Positions 1-5,832 of a stretch of 5,832 nucleotides of DNA are shown piece after piece. Made by a program: the position numbers and the translations under genes. Within the stretch, counting starts at the first letter, position 1, and every line of letters begins with the position of its first letter. A model generated the notes under the pieces. That model made no database searches. It worked only from the letters and a program-made list of their open reading frames with translations, and was not told the origin of the DNA. This DNA is from Gammaproteobacteria bacterium. Lineage in GTDB: Bacteria > Pseudomonadota > Gammaproteobacteria > Granulosicoccales > Granulosicoccaceae. The DNA lies in NCBI GenBank assembly GCA_019634245.1, contig JAHQVR010000313.1, positions 1 through 5,832 of the forward strand, in the 5' to 3' direction.

Positions 1-491
1 CCTAAGGTCGTGGTGTAGCGAGCTAATGTTTCGGCAATGCTACCCAAGCCCAGAATACACAATGTCTTGTGAAGCAACGCCGGTTGTACCCATCGGTCCC
101 ACTGATGGGCTTTTTGAGCATCTAGCATTGCCGGTAAGCGTCGGGTAAGGGCCATCATTAACATCAGTGCCAATTCTGACACTTGAGGTCCATGGATGCC
201 TGCGACTCGGGTGACTGGGACTTGCTTGGATAGTACATCCATATGTTGAAAATGATCTAACCCAGTTGTTAGGCTTTGAATCCATTCAAGCTTGGGCATG
301 GCAGCAATCAGACTCGCCGGCATCCAAGGTCCAATGCCAATTATCACTTGTGTTTGTGCTGCAAGTTTCATCGCATCATCCAATGTATGTGCTGCATGAA
401 AAGTCAGTTCAGGAAAAAGCGGGGAGAGCGTATCGATATAGAGCTCATTCCACTCAGTCGTTTCATGTCGAATGATTACATTAGTTGTCAT
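1..491 (-). CDS. D-2-hydroxyacid dehydrogenase, NAD(P)-dependent (N-terminal part; 3' end beyond window)
   Basis: This gene enters from its ATG at 491 and runs off the left edge; 163 codons are visible of a usual 310-330. It is predicted to be a cytoplasmic enzyme that interconverts 2-oxo acids and D-2-hydroxy acids with NAD(P)H, in the broad GhrA/SerA/formate dehydrogenase fold family. The visible part covers the N-terminal substrate-domain half (residues 1-100, with a family-like TGLDHF near 76-81), the linker helix (AGIHGPQVSELAL, 97-109, then MALTRRLP), and the start of the Rossmann domain, HKTLCILGLGSIAETLA (141-157). The dinucleotide fingerprint reads GLGSIA at 148-153, with Ala in place of the usual third Gly. 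The catalytic Arg, Glu and His lie beyond the window. The start is 10 bases after the dctM stop, with only a weak purine-rich AGAGA upstream, so it is probably co-transcribed with the transporter. A glyoxylate/hydroxypyruvate reductase role is possible, but the substrate is not fixed by what is visible. Confidence 0.88.
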   Translation of the reverse strand, partial: MTTNVIIRHETTEWNELYIDTLSPLFPELTFHAAHTLDDAMKLAAQTQVIIGIGPWMPASLIAAMPKLEWIQSLTTGLDHFQHMDVLSKQVPVTRVAGIHGPQVSELALMLMMALTRRLPAMLDAQKAHQWDRWVQPALLHKTLCILGLGSIAETLARYTTTL

Positions 492-501
492 TGGGTCTCT
501 G

Positions 502-1803
502 TTAATTAAAAAGTAGGTTTGGCAGCCATAATGCAAGCCCTGGAAACAAAAACAGAAGGGTAACAAGAATAACAGGTGCAATTAAAAATGGCGTGATGGC
601 GGCGTATAGCCTGCCCATGGATAATGTCATGGCCTGGGCCTTTATAATGAACAGGTTCATGCCAACAGGTGGTGTTATGAGCCCGAGTTCTACCAGTACG
701 ACGACCAGTACTCCGAACCAAATAGGGTCGAACCCATAGCCTTCAATAACAGGTAGAAAAACTGGAACAGTGATCAACACCATACCAATTCCCTCGAGGA
801 AGCAGCCCATGATGATATACAAAACGACGATCATAGCCATAATTAGAAATGGAGTTAGCTCAGCCTCATGAGCCAATAGCAACAGCGTATCGGGTAGTCG
901 GGTTTGAACGACAAACGTGGCGAACAGTTTCGCGCCGATAATGATCATGAAAAGTCCGGCTGATAGGATCACCGTTGCCTGTACTGCAGCGACAAGACCT
1001 GGCCAAGATAGGGTTCGTCGTAAAAAACCAATCACGATAGCGCCGAATGCGCCGATTGAAGCGGCTTCGTTTGGGCTGAATGTGCCAGTGTAAATACCAC
1101 CTATGGTGACAATGAATAACAACAGAAAATGCCACGGGCGTACCAGTGCGCGCAAACGCTCGAAAGTCGATGTCCGCAACGATTGTTCTGAGTTAACAGC
1201 GCGACCTGCAAGAACCCAAGCAATGAACATGTAAAGTAATAATAAGACCACACCGGGAATCATGGAAGCGGCGAATAGCCGAGCTACCGACGCTTCTGCG
1301 ATAGAGCCGTAAATGACAAGAATGATCGATGGCGGAATTAGAATTCCCAAAGATCCCCCAGCGGCTATGGATGAGGCCGCATATCCTTCTTCATAGCCAG
1401 CCCTGCGCATCTCGGGCAGAGCGATTCTGGTCATGCTCGCAGCCGTGGCTACCGACGAACCACAAATAGCCCCAAACGCGCCAGAGGCGGCGATCGATGC
1501 AATCGCTAATCCACCGCGCAAACCCGATAAAGCAATGCGAGCAGCTTCAAATAAATCCCGAGACATTCGTGAACCACTGGCGACCTCGCCCATTAGGACA
1601 AACAATGGAATCACTGAAAGTGCGTAACCCGATGCGGTGTCAAAGGTACTCGTGCCGGCAACAAACTTGGTCATGGTGACCGAATTTAAAACTGAATTTC
1701 CGATGATTCCGCACAGCGCGAGTGCCAACCATACCGGTTGACGAAGCAGCAGCAAAACAAACATCAACGCGATGCCGATTAGTCCAAGCGCAAATGCACT
1801 CAT
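502..1803 (-). CDS. dctM: TRAP transporter large permease subunit (DctM family)
   Basis: This encodes a 433-residue polytopic inner-membrane protein, normal length for DctM, the subunit that carries Na+ and substrate across the membrane in tripartite ATP-independent periplasmic transporters. Family motifs are visible in order: GGLAIASIAASGAFGAI then CGSSVATA (114-121), LPEMRRAGY (129-137), AAGGSLGILIPPS (147-159), the repeat-two element GTFSPNEAA (240-248), LEGIGMVLITVPVFLPV (336-352) and GLITPPVGMN (374-383). Hydrophobic segments cover most of the length, about a dozen in all. The frame is open upstream to an ATG at 1899, but that start would add 32 polar, un-DctM-like residues within dctQ. 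The ATG at 1803 gives the typical hydrophobic N terminus and overlaps the dctQ stop as ATGA. No Shine-Dalgarno sequence precedes it, so translation is probably coupled to dctQ. The family is certain; the symbol is a family label and does not imply C4-dicarboxylate transport. Confidence 0.95.
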   Translation of the reverse strand: MSAFALGLIGIALMFVLLLLRQPVWLALALCGIIGNSVLNSVTMTKFVAGTSTFDTASGYALSVIPLFVLMGEVASGSRMSRDLFEAARIALSGLRGGLAIASIAASGAFGAICGSSVATAASMTRIALPEMRRAGYEEGYAASSIAAGGSLGILIPPSIILVIYGSIAEASVARLFAASMIPGVVLLLLYMFIAWVLAGRAVNSEQSLRTSTFERLRALVRPWHFLLLFIVTIGGIYTGTFSPNEAASIGAFGAIVIGFLRRTLSWPGLVAAVQATVILSAGLFMIIIGAKLFATFVVQTRLPDTLLLLAHEAELTPFLIMAMIVVLYIIMGCFLEGIGMVLITVPVFLPVIEGYGFDPIWFGVLVVVLVELGLITPPVGMNLFIIKAQAMTLSMGRLYAAITPFLIAPVILVTLLFLFPGLALWLPNLLFN

Positions 1804-2282
1804 CGAGAGGATGTATGGTTGCGGATGATCTGAATTAAAGCCCGTACCGCACACCAAACGATTCCAGACAGTCCGATGTAGGCTATTACCCAGAGACACC
1901 AGTTAGGTAAGCCAAGCTCTAGCGAATTTCCACCATAGCGATAAGCGTCCATCGCTGGACCATACATGGACCAGCCAAGAAATAACACAACAAACAAAGT
2001 ACCCAAAGCAGCGGCTAGTCGGAAGCTGAAGAGAACTGGAGTGGATACCATACGATCGAACAAATCGATAAGTATCTCAGCATGCCGAGCAATGACCGGT
2101 CCGATGCCAAAGAAAACCATAATGAGTAGAAACACACTAACCAAATCGTAGGCGCCGCGAACCGGCGTATTGAATAAAAAGCGCAGTCCTACATCGATAA
2201 CCACCACTAGCATCATCGCCACCAGCGCGATGGAAGCAATCAGATGCATCAAGCGGCTTATTCGATCTTGTCCGTCGGGCAT
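1800..2282 (-). CDS. dctQ: TRAP transporter small permease subunit (DctQ family)
   Basis: This 160-residue protein has the usual DctQ length and four predicted membrane segments (roughly residues 13-34, 45-66, 84-106 and 127-151). DctQ pairs with DctM in the inner membrane and helps dock the substrate-loaded binding protein. Family marks are the RxLFNTPVRGAYDLV stretch (34-48, matching the RxxxNxPxxGxxEL pattern with Asp for Glu), RHAEILIDLF (66-75), and GGNSLELGLPNWCLW (117-131), which matches the conserved Glu-Leu-x-x-P-x-W element before the last helix. A stop codon lies directly before the ATG at 2282 in the same frame, so the start is that ATG or Met12; the ATG at 2282 gives the better N terminus. 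No clear ribosome-binding sequence is visible in front of it. It lies 59 bases after dctP, across a strong hairpin, and overlaps dctM by four bases. Confidence 0.92.
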   Translation of the reverse strand: MPDGQDRISRLMHLIASIALVAMMLVVVIDVGLRFLFNTPVRGAYDLVSVFLLIMVFFGIGPVIARHAEILIDLFDRMVSTPVLFSFRLAAALGTLFVVLFLGWSMYGPAMDAYRYGGNSLELGLPNWCLWVIAYIGLSGIVWCAVRALIQIIRNHTSSR

Positions 2283-2304
2283 TTAAACTAACGCTGGTGA
2301 AGAA

Positions 2305-2331
2305 CCCCGATCAGGTACCTACCGATCGGGG
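2305..2331 (-). terminator. Hairpin between dctP and dctQ (attenuator or mRNA-stabilising stem)
   Basis: Read leftward, the RNA forms CCCCGATC-GGT, loop AGGT, ACC-(T)-GATCGGGG. That is an 11-bp stem with one bulged T and a four-base loop, beginning ten bases after the dctP stop codon. It is followed by TTCTT, a short and interrupted T run, so it is a weak intrinsic terminator at best. The position after the binding-protein gene fits partial termination or protection of the dctP message from 3' decay, both of which would raise DctP over DctQM. The structure is read directly from the sequence; the role is inferred. Confidence 0.65.
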
Positions 2332-2341
2332 CACTTATGAT

Positions 2342-3346
2342 TTATTGTGTGTAGGCCTCGAAAAACGCGGTGCCGGGTTTTCCTGCGTCGTCTACGCTAG
2401 AGACCATCGAGTCTACAATAGGCGCTAGTCGTGTTGCCAGATCGGATAATACGGCATCATCGAGCTTAACCACTGTCACGCCACCTTTTTCCATATACTC
2501 CTGACCGTGCGTTTCGCCATCGTCCCACATCGCACCAAAAGCAGCTGCTCGATCAGGGCCCGTGGTGTCATTGATCAACTTCTTGTGTTCCTCAGACAAG
2601 CGATCATAAGCGGCATTGCTCATTACGACTGCGAAAGTGGCTGAAGCGATACCAGGCGTTAGCGTGTATTCGCTCACCGGTGCTAAATCGAATGGGATGG
2701 TTGCTTCGAACGGAAAGGTTGCGCCATCGACAACACCTTTGCCCATCGCATCTGCGGTTTGACCGGGAGGGACAGGGACTGGGGAGCCGCCGAGCTCTTC
2801 GATAATTTGCTGCCAAATTTGTCCAGCATAACGAATCCGCTTGCCCTCAATATTGCTGATGTTGCTTGGATCAAAACCTTTGACATGCATCTTCAGCGGA
2901 GGTGTTACGGCCATCCAAAGAATCCGAGTGCCTTCATGTTCCGCAGCCAAATACTCAGGTGCGAGTTCTGTGAGGCGTTTGGACATAATGGTGCTTTGGT
3001 TGCCGTCAGCCGGTGCGGATAAGGGTAAACCTGCTAATTCGGTCACCGCGAATCGGCCAGGAGTAGCACCATGGAGCACCACTGAGATGTCGGCTGCACC
3101 GCTTCGCACAAGATCAAATTGCCTGGGTGGGGGACCCAGTTGACCTGCCGGAAAAATTTCGACCGTTAAGCTGCCACCGGATTTTTCGGACAGCTCTTCA
3201 CCCCAGCTGGTTAACATTCGGTTAAATGCATGCTTTGGCGGTGTAAATGTAGAGATTTTCAAAGTTTCTGCGGATACAACACCCGATCCAAACAGAAAGG
3301 TTGATGCCCACATCAAAGTGGACAGCGCTAAAAGTCTTGTTTTCAT
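2342..3346 (-). CDS. dctP: TRAP transporter periplasmic substrate-binding protein (DctP family)
   Basis: This encodes a 334-residue secreted solute-binding protein, normal for the DctP family, which captures a carboxylate in the periplasm and delivers it to DctQM. Residues 1-26 are a Sec signal peptide: MKTR, a hydrophobic core, and a VSA cleavage site before ETLK. The mature protein shows family features: HAFNRML (39-45), IFPAGQLG (64-71), RSGAADISVV (81-90), the PGRFAVTELAGLPL segment (96-109), GKRIRYAG (168-175) with Arg172 at the position of the conserved carboxylate-binding arginine, and GVVDGATFPFEA (204-215). The frame opens at 3361, but the ATG at 3346 has a perfect GGAGGA seven bases upstream and starts directly with the signal peptide, so it was chosen. 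It is the first gene of the cluster, divergent from lysR. The ligand cannot be named; an organic acid, perhaps a hydroxy- or oxo-acid, is likely from the neighbouring dehydrogenase. Confidence 0.95.
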   Translation of the reverse strand: MKTRLLALSTLMWASTFLFGSGVVSAETLKISTFTPPKHAFNRMLTSWGEELSEKSGGSLTVEIFPAGQLGPPPRQFDLVRSGAADISVVLHGATPGRFAVTELAGLPLSAPADGNQSTIMSKRLTELAPEYLAAEHEGTRILWMAVTPPLKMHVKGFDPSNISNIEGKRIRYAGQIWQQIIEELGGSPVPVPPGQTADAMGKGVVDGATFPFEATIPFDLAPVSEYTLTPGIASATFAVVMSNAAYDRLSEEHKKLINDTTGPDRAAAFGAMWDDGETHGQEYMEKGGVTVVKLDDAVLSDLATRLAPIVDSMVSSVDDAGKPGTAFFEAYTQ

Positions 3347-3353
3347 TAAGTTT

Positions 3354-3359
3354 TCCTCC
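3354..3359 (-). promoter_or_regulatory. Strong ribosome-binding site of dctP
   Basis: GGAGGA on the minus strand lies seven bases before the ATG at 3346. It decides the start in favour of that ATG over the in-frame ATG at 3361, which would be upstream of this site. None of the other genes in the cluster has a comparable site. Confidence 0.85.
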
Positions 3360-3388
3360 AATGCTCACGTCATGGTGAGAAAAAAATG

Positions 3389-3419
3389 TTGACACAGGGT
3401 ATTCCATTAGTCCAATAAT
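3389..3419 (+). promoter_or_regulatory. Candidate sigma-70 promoter of the lysR gene
   Basis: A perfect TTGACA at 3389-3394 is followed after 19 bases by AATAAT at 3414-3419 (five of six to the -10 consensus). The spacing is one or two bases longer than ideal. The -10 element lies within the left arm of the inverted repeat at 3412-3446, so a regulator bound there would cover it, as in autorepressed LysR genes. No equally good promoter is seen for dctP on the other strand, which would suit an activator-dependent promoter. Confidence 0.4.
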
Positions 3420-3446
3420 CAATATTCCTCTTTTGATTAGTATTGG
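3400..3446. promoter_or_regulatory. Candidate operator region for the divergent LysR regulator
   Basis: The dctP-lysR spacer carries an imperfect inverted repeat: CCAATAATCAA at 3412-3422 against TTGATTAGTATTGG at 3433-3446, whose reverse complement matches apart from three extra bases. In addition, TATTCC (3400-3405 and 3423-3428) and ATTAGT (3406-3411 and 3436-3441) each occur twice. LysR-family proteins usually bind A/T-rich dyads in the shared spacer of the gene pair they control. The repeats are seen directly; the assignment as operator is inference. Confidence 0.45.
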
Positions 3447-3448
3447 TT

Positions 3449-4363
3449 ATGGAAACAGACCCGCGCCTACTCCGCTATTTATTGGCGATTCATGAGAACG
3501 GAACGTTTATCCGTGCCGCCAATGCCGAACGTATATCGCAGCCCGCTTTGACCAATAAGATCAACACACTCGAGCGACAATTGGGTGTGAAATTGGTTGA
3601 TCGAGGGCGTCATGGCGCTCAGCTCAATCATTTTGGGCTTCTTCTGCTACGGCATGCTCGGGCGTTGGATGCTGTTATGGGTCGTGCGTCCGAGGAAATT
3701 GCCCTGGCCAAGCATGGTGATAGTGGGCCATTGGTTATCGGAGGTACACCCATCAGTATGGTGGAGTTAGTGCCGAGGACACTGGCGAGACTGGACCAGA
3801 TAAACAGTCAAATTCGTATCTCATTAATTGAAGCGGACGATGACATCCTGCTGGACAAGTTAAAGGCGGGTGAAATCGACATGATGTTAGGTGGATTGAT
3901 CAGTGATCAGCGCAATGTGGAAATCGTTGAAGAAGCGCTTATCGAATTTCCCTTGCAAGCGGTGGTAGGCAAACAGAACCCTCTTTGGGACAAACAATCG
4001 GTGACCTTGCAAGATATGGTGGATCATCGCTGGGCACTACCGGCAGCTGGCAGCGTTATACGTAGCTATGTTGATGCTATTTTTGTGAGTTCAGGGGAGT
4101 CCATGCCCACAAGCTATTGGTCATGCTCCAGTATGCATGGCTTGAAATCGGTTATTCAGCATACGTCGCGAGTTAGCCTAATGCCCGTGCATGCGTTCTC
4201 ATTGGAGGCGGAAAAAGGTGCGTTGAAAGCCCTGAAGCTTCTCAGTCCATCCAGTAAACGCAAATTAAATATACTGCGATTACGACATTTGCCTGTGTCT
4301 ACTTTGGCTGAGGAATTCGTTAACCAGCTTATTGAGGTAGCTGAGCTATTGCGTAATCAGTAA
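3449..4363 (+). CDS. LysR-family transcriptional regulator, divergent from the TRAP operon
   Basis: This encodes a 304-residue LysR-type regulator of normal length. The N-terminal winged helix-turn-helix is clear: RYLLAIHENGTFIRAANAER (9-28), then ISQPALTNKINTLERQLGVK (29-48) and LVDRGRHGAQLNHFG (49-63), followed by a linker helix to about residue 90. The C-terminal part is a periplasmic-binding-protein-like effector domain (about 92-300), with LVIGGTP (95-101) opening its first strand and an LKAGEIDMMLGG segment (138-149) typical of the fold. A TTG at 3443 is in the same frame and would add two residues; the ATG at 3449 is preferred, although neither has a clear Shine-Dalgarno sequence. It is divergent from dctP with a 102-base spacer, the usual arrangement for a LysR regulator and its target, so it probably controls the transporter operon in response to the transported acid or a product. 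The effector is unknown. Confidence 0.93.
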   Translation: METDPRLLRYLLAIHENGTFIRAANAERISQPALTNKINTLERQLGVKLVDRGRHGAQLNHFGLLLLRHARALDAVMGRASEEIALAKHGDSGPLVIGGTPISMVELVPRTLARLDQINSQIRISLIEADDDILLDKLKAGEIDMMLGGLISDQRNVEIVEEALIEFPLQAVVGKQNPLWDKQSVTLQDMVDHRWALPAAGSVIRSYVDAIFVSSGESMPTSYWSCSSMHGLKSVIQHTSRVSLMPVHAFSLEAEKGALKALKLLSPSSKRKLNILRLRHLPVSTLAEEFVNQLIEVAELLRNQ

Positions 4364-4385
4364 AGTTGCCTTCGTAGTATTCTGT

Positions 4386-4414
4386 AAAAGTAGTTAGCCT
4401 AAACACTTTTTTTT
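4386..4414 (+). terminator. Probable intrinsic terminator of lysR
   Basis: Starting 22 bases after the lysR stop, AAAAGT (4386-4391) can pair with ACTTTT (4405-4410), and GTT (4393-4395) with AAC (4402-4404), leaving one bulged A and a six-base loop. The 3' arm runs into eight consecutive T residues (4407-4414). The stem is A/T-rich and so weak, but the T tract and position fit a rightward terminator. Confidence 0.55.
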
Positions 4415-4575
4415 ATTCAGCTTTAACAAGCAAGTCAGCGCTTATCGCCAGTCCGCCACGTTGATTCCGCTCATAGCCATCCAGCGATCTGACTGTGTAG
4501 TTGGTAAAACCGGTTTAGGATGTCCGACGGTGGTGGGTACCAATACTAGTGCAACCTGTTCGACCGAACTGCTAA
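4415..4575. other. Gene-free gap between convergent lysR and acetyltransferase genes
   Basis: The convergent stops leave 212 bases (4364-4575), of which the first 51 hold the lysR tail and terminator. The rest has no recognisable gene or RNA. Short open frames exist on both strands, but none has a start with a ribosome-binding site or a recognisable motif. A ten-base perfect palindrome, AAACCGGTTT, lies at 4507-4516. No terminator reading leftward from the acetyltransferase gene was found. Confidence 0.6.
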
Positions 4576-5067
4576 CTATAATTGGTAGAGCATATTCTGG
4601 GTTACCAAAGGCGATCGATCAGGGATGGGTTCTGTTTCTCCGATATTGGTAAAACCCAGAGATTCATAAAGCTTTCCGGCTTGATCGTTGCCGACAACAA
4701 TGCCCAGCATGAGTGATTCGGCAGATTTAAGCCTTGCCCAATCTTGTGCGTATTGAATAAGTGCTTTGCCAAGGCCGAGTTGTCTGAATTCTGGGGCTAC
4801 CCAAAGCTGAAATAGGTGTGCCAGTTTCTGATTGGACTCATCCAAAGTCGCCAACCCTAGCCCGCAAACGGAATTGTCCCAGATGGCGAACAAGGGAGCA
4901 CGCGGACGTTGGTGGCAGACGCTAACGCGCTGTTGCCACTCCTCATCATTCAATGCTAAAGCGCTTTCAAGAGTAGCGCAAAAGGCCTCCGGTGCATCGG
5001 ATAAAGAGCGAAGTCGGAGCTCTTTATATATCGGCCACTCCTGATCATTGATAAGTCTAACGGGCAT
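4576..5067 (-). CDS. GNAT-family N-acetyltransferase
   Basis: This encodes a 163-residue single-domain acetyltransferase of the GNAT fold, which moves the acetyl group of acetyl-CoA to an amine; the acceptor cannot be told. The N terminus has the LRLRSLSDAPEAF segment (17-29) common in one GNAT group. The acetyl-CoA site is visible as LFQLWVAPEFRQLGLGKALI (85-104), containing the RxxGxG pyrophosphate loop at 95-100, and the later NDQAGKLYESLGF element (127-139) carries the conserved Asn and Tyr. The frame is open to an ATG at 5094, nine residues earlier. The ATG at 5067 gives the usual family N terminus, but neither start has a strong ribosome-binding site, so the longer form is possible. It follows hemE in the same direction, with 39 bases between them (12 with the longer start), and may be co-transcribed with it. 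Confidence 0.88.
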   Translation of the reverse strand: MPVRLINDQEWPIYKELRLRSLSDAPEAFCATLESALALNDEEWQQRVSVCHQRPRAPLFAIWDNSVCGLGLATLDESNQKLAHLFQLWVAPEFRQLGLGKALIQYAQDWARLKSAESLMLGIVVGNDQAGKLYESLGFTNIGETEPIPDRSPLVTQNMLYQL

Positions 5068-5106
5068 TGGGCACTCGCTGGTCCTGTTTCCCATCTACCT
5101 ACTGTA

Positions 5107-5832
5107 TCAATTGCGCGCGCTGAATTCTCTTACAGCGTCGACCATAACGCCGAGATGGTCTGGGTTTACATGCTGGTGAATTCCGTGTCCCAAGTTGAAT
5201 ACGTGACCTGGACCTGTGCCGAAGCTGTCGAGCACTTTTTTCACTTCGCTACGAATAGATTCAGGAGAACCGTACAAAACACTCGGATCCAGATTTCCCT
5301 GCAACGCAACACGATCGTTCGTTAGGGTGCGAGCATCCTGTAGATTTGTTGTCCAATCGACACCTAGTCCATCACAACCAGTATCTGCCATAGCATCGAG
5401 CCATTGACCGCCATTTTTCGTAAACAGCACAACTGGGACATCTCGGTTTTCATTGTGCCGTGTCAGTCCATCGACAATCTGTTGCATATAGGTCAGAGAA
5501 AAATCACGATAATTTTGCGGTGATAGCACGCCACCCCAGGTGTCAAAAATCATAACGGCTTGAGCACCTGCTGCTATTTGCGCGTTCAAGTATGCAATGA
5601 TGCTTTGAGCATTCTTTTCTAACAGCTTATGCAGTGCAGCTGGATCGCTGAACAGAAGAGCTTTAACTTTGCTGAAATCTTTGCTCCCGCCTCCCTCGAC
5701 CATATAAGTGGCCAAAGTCCATGGGCTGCCTGAGAAGCCGATGAGTGGAACACGGTTGTTGAGTTCTTTGCGAGTCAGGCTAACCGCATCCAGTACATAC
5801 TTAAGGCTATCGGTGGGATCGGGCACTGGAAG
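5107..5832 (-). CDS. hemE: Uroporphyrinogen decarboxylase (C-terminal two thirds; 5' end beyond window)
   Basis: This is the last 241 residues of HemE, which removes four acetate carboxyls from uroporphyrinogen III to give coproporphyrinogen III in cytoplasmic haem synthesis. Full-length bacterial HemE is about 350 residues, so roughly 110 N-terminal residues, including the conserved Arg and the catalytic Asp, lie beyond the right edge. The recognisable stretch includes [30 protein letters not shown] with the conserved active-site Tyr, [40 protein letters not shown] and [20 protein letters not shown] with the conserved His near the C terminus. The open frame continues to the window edge, and the GTG at 5826 is an internal valine codon, not a start. 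There are no frameshifts. It is housekeeping and shows no link to the TRAP cluster beyond proximity. Confidence 0.97.
   Translation of the reverse strand, partial: LPVPDPTDSLKYVLDAVSLTRKELNNRVPLIGFSGSPWTLATYMVEGGGSKDFSKVKALLFSDPAALHKLLEKNAQSIIAYLNAQIAAGAQAVMIFDTWGGVLSPQNYRDFSLTYMQQIVDGLTRHNENRDVPVVLFTKNGGQWLDAMADTGCDGLGVDWTTNLQDARTLTNDRVALQGNLDPSVLYGSPESIRSEVKKVLDSFGTGPGHVFNLGHGIHQHVNPDHLGVMVDAVREFSARN

Noticed and set aside
40..509. Open frames of 69-81 codons on both strands (40-285, 266-475, 276-509)
   Set aside because: They overlap the dehydrogenase coding frame, which has clear family motifs. Their own translations show no recognisable motif or start signal.
1804..1899. Upstream extension of dctM to an ATG at 1899 (32 extra residues)
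   Set aside because: The added residues are polar, unlike DctM N termini, and lie wholly within dctQ. The ATG at 1803 gives the normal start and an ATGA overlap.
2604..3143. Frames of 67-100 codons on both strands inside dctP (2604-2816, 2683-2886, 2759-3022, 2841-3143)
   Set aside because: They are out-of-frame shadows of a well-supported full-length DctP, and their translations show no domain features.
3443..3448. TTG at 3443 as the lysR start
   Set aside because: It adds only two residues and has no better ribosome-binding site than the ATG at 3449, which gives a typical LysR N terminus.
4507..4516. Palindrome AAACCGGTTT as an operator or attachment site
   Set aside because: A single ten-base palindrome in a gap between convergent stops, with no promoter, repeat partner or integrase nearby, is within chance expectation.
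4425..4575. Two open minus-strand frames (one ending VADWR, one ending LLVKAE) and one plus-strand frame from 4461 in the gap after the acetyltransferase gene
   Set aside because: They look superficially protein-like, but none has a start with a ribosome-binding site or a recognisable family motif. The acetyltransferase already ends in a normal family C terminus, so a frameshifted extension is not needed. A protein search of each could overturn this.

Overview
The window looks like a chromosomal segment of a Gram-negative proteobacterium, most likely a marine or environmental gammaproteobacterium. The basis is a HemE fragment very close to the enterobacterial/pseudomonad form, a complete three-component TRAP transporter with a signal-peptide-bearing periplasmic binding protein, and base composition near 50% G+C by eye. 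The genus cannot be fixed from the sequence alone. Nothing resembling an insertion sequence, phage, CRISPR array or RNA gene is visible.

Layout. Positions 1-3346 hold a leftward gene cluster, in transcription order dctP (periplasmic binding protein), dctQ (small membrane subunit), dctM (large permease) and the 5' part of a D-2-hydroxyacid dehydrogenase gene that runs off the left edge. dctQ and dctM overlap by four bases and dctM is 10 bases from the dehydrogenase, so the four genes look like one operon. A strong hairpin sits between dctP and dctQ. A LysR-type regulator (3449-4363) is transcribed divergently from dctP. The shared intergenic region carries an imperfect inverted repeat and repeated hexamers that are candidate regulator sites. 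lysR ends at an A/T-rich hairpin with a T tract, followed by a gene-free gap of 212 bases. The right end holds a leftward GNAT acetyltransferase gene and the C-terminal two thirds of hemE, which probably form a separate transcription unit.

Working model. The LysR protein would sense a small organic acid and control uptake by the Na+-coupled DctPQM transporter. The imported acid, probably a 2-hydroxy- or 2-oxo-carboxylate, would then be interconverted by the NAD(P)-dependent dehydrogenase. The substrate is not known; the dehydrogenase is the best clue. The hairpin after dctP would allow more binding protein than membrane subunits to be made. hemE (haem synthesis) and the acetyltransferase appear unrelated to this catabolic module. 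I see no evidence of a wholly new type of system here; the points of interest are regulatory structure and substrate specificity.
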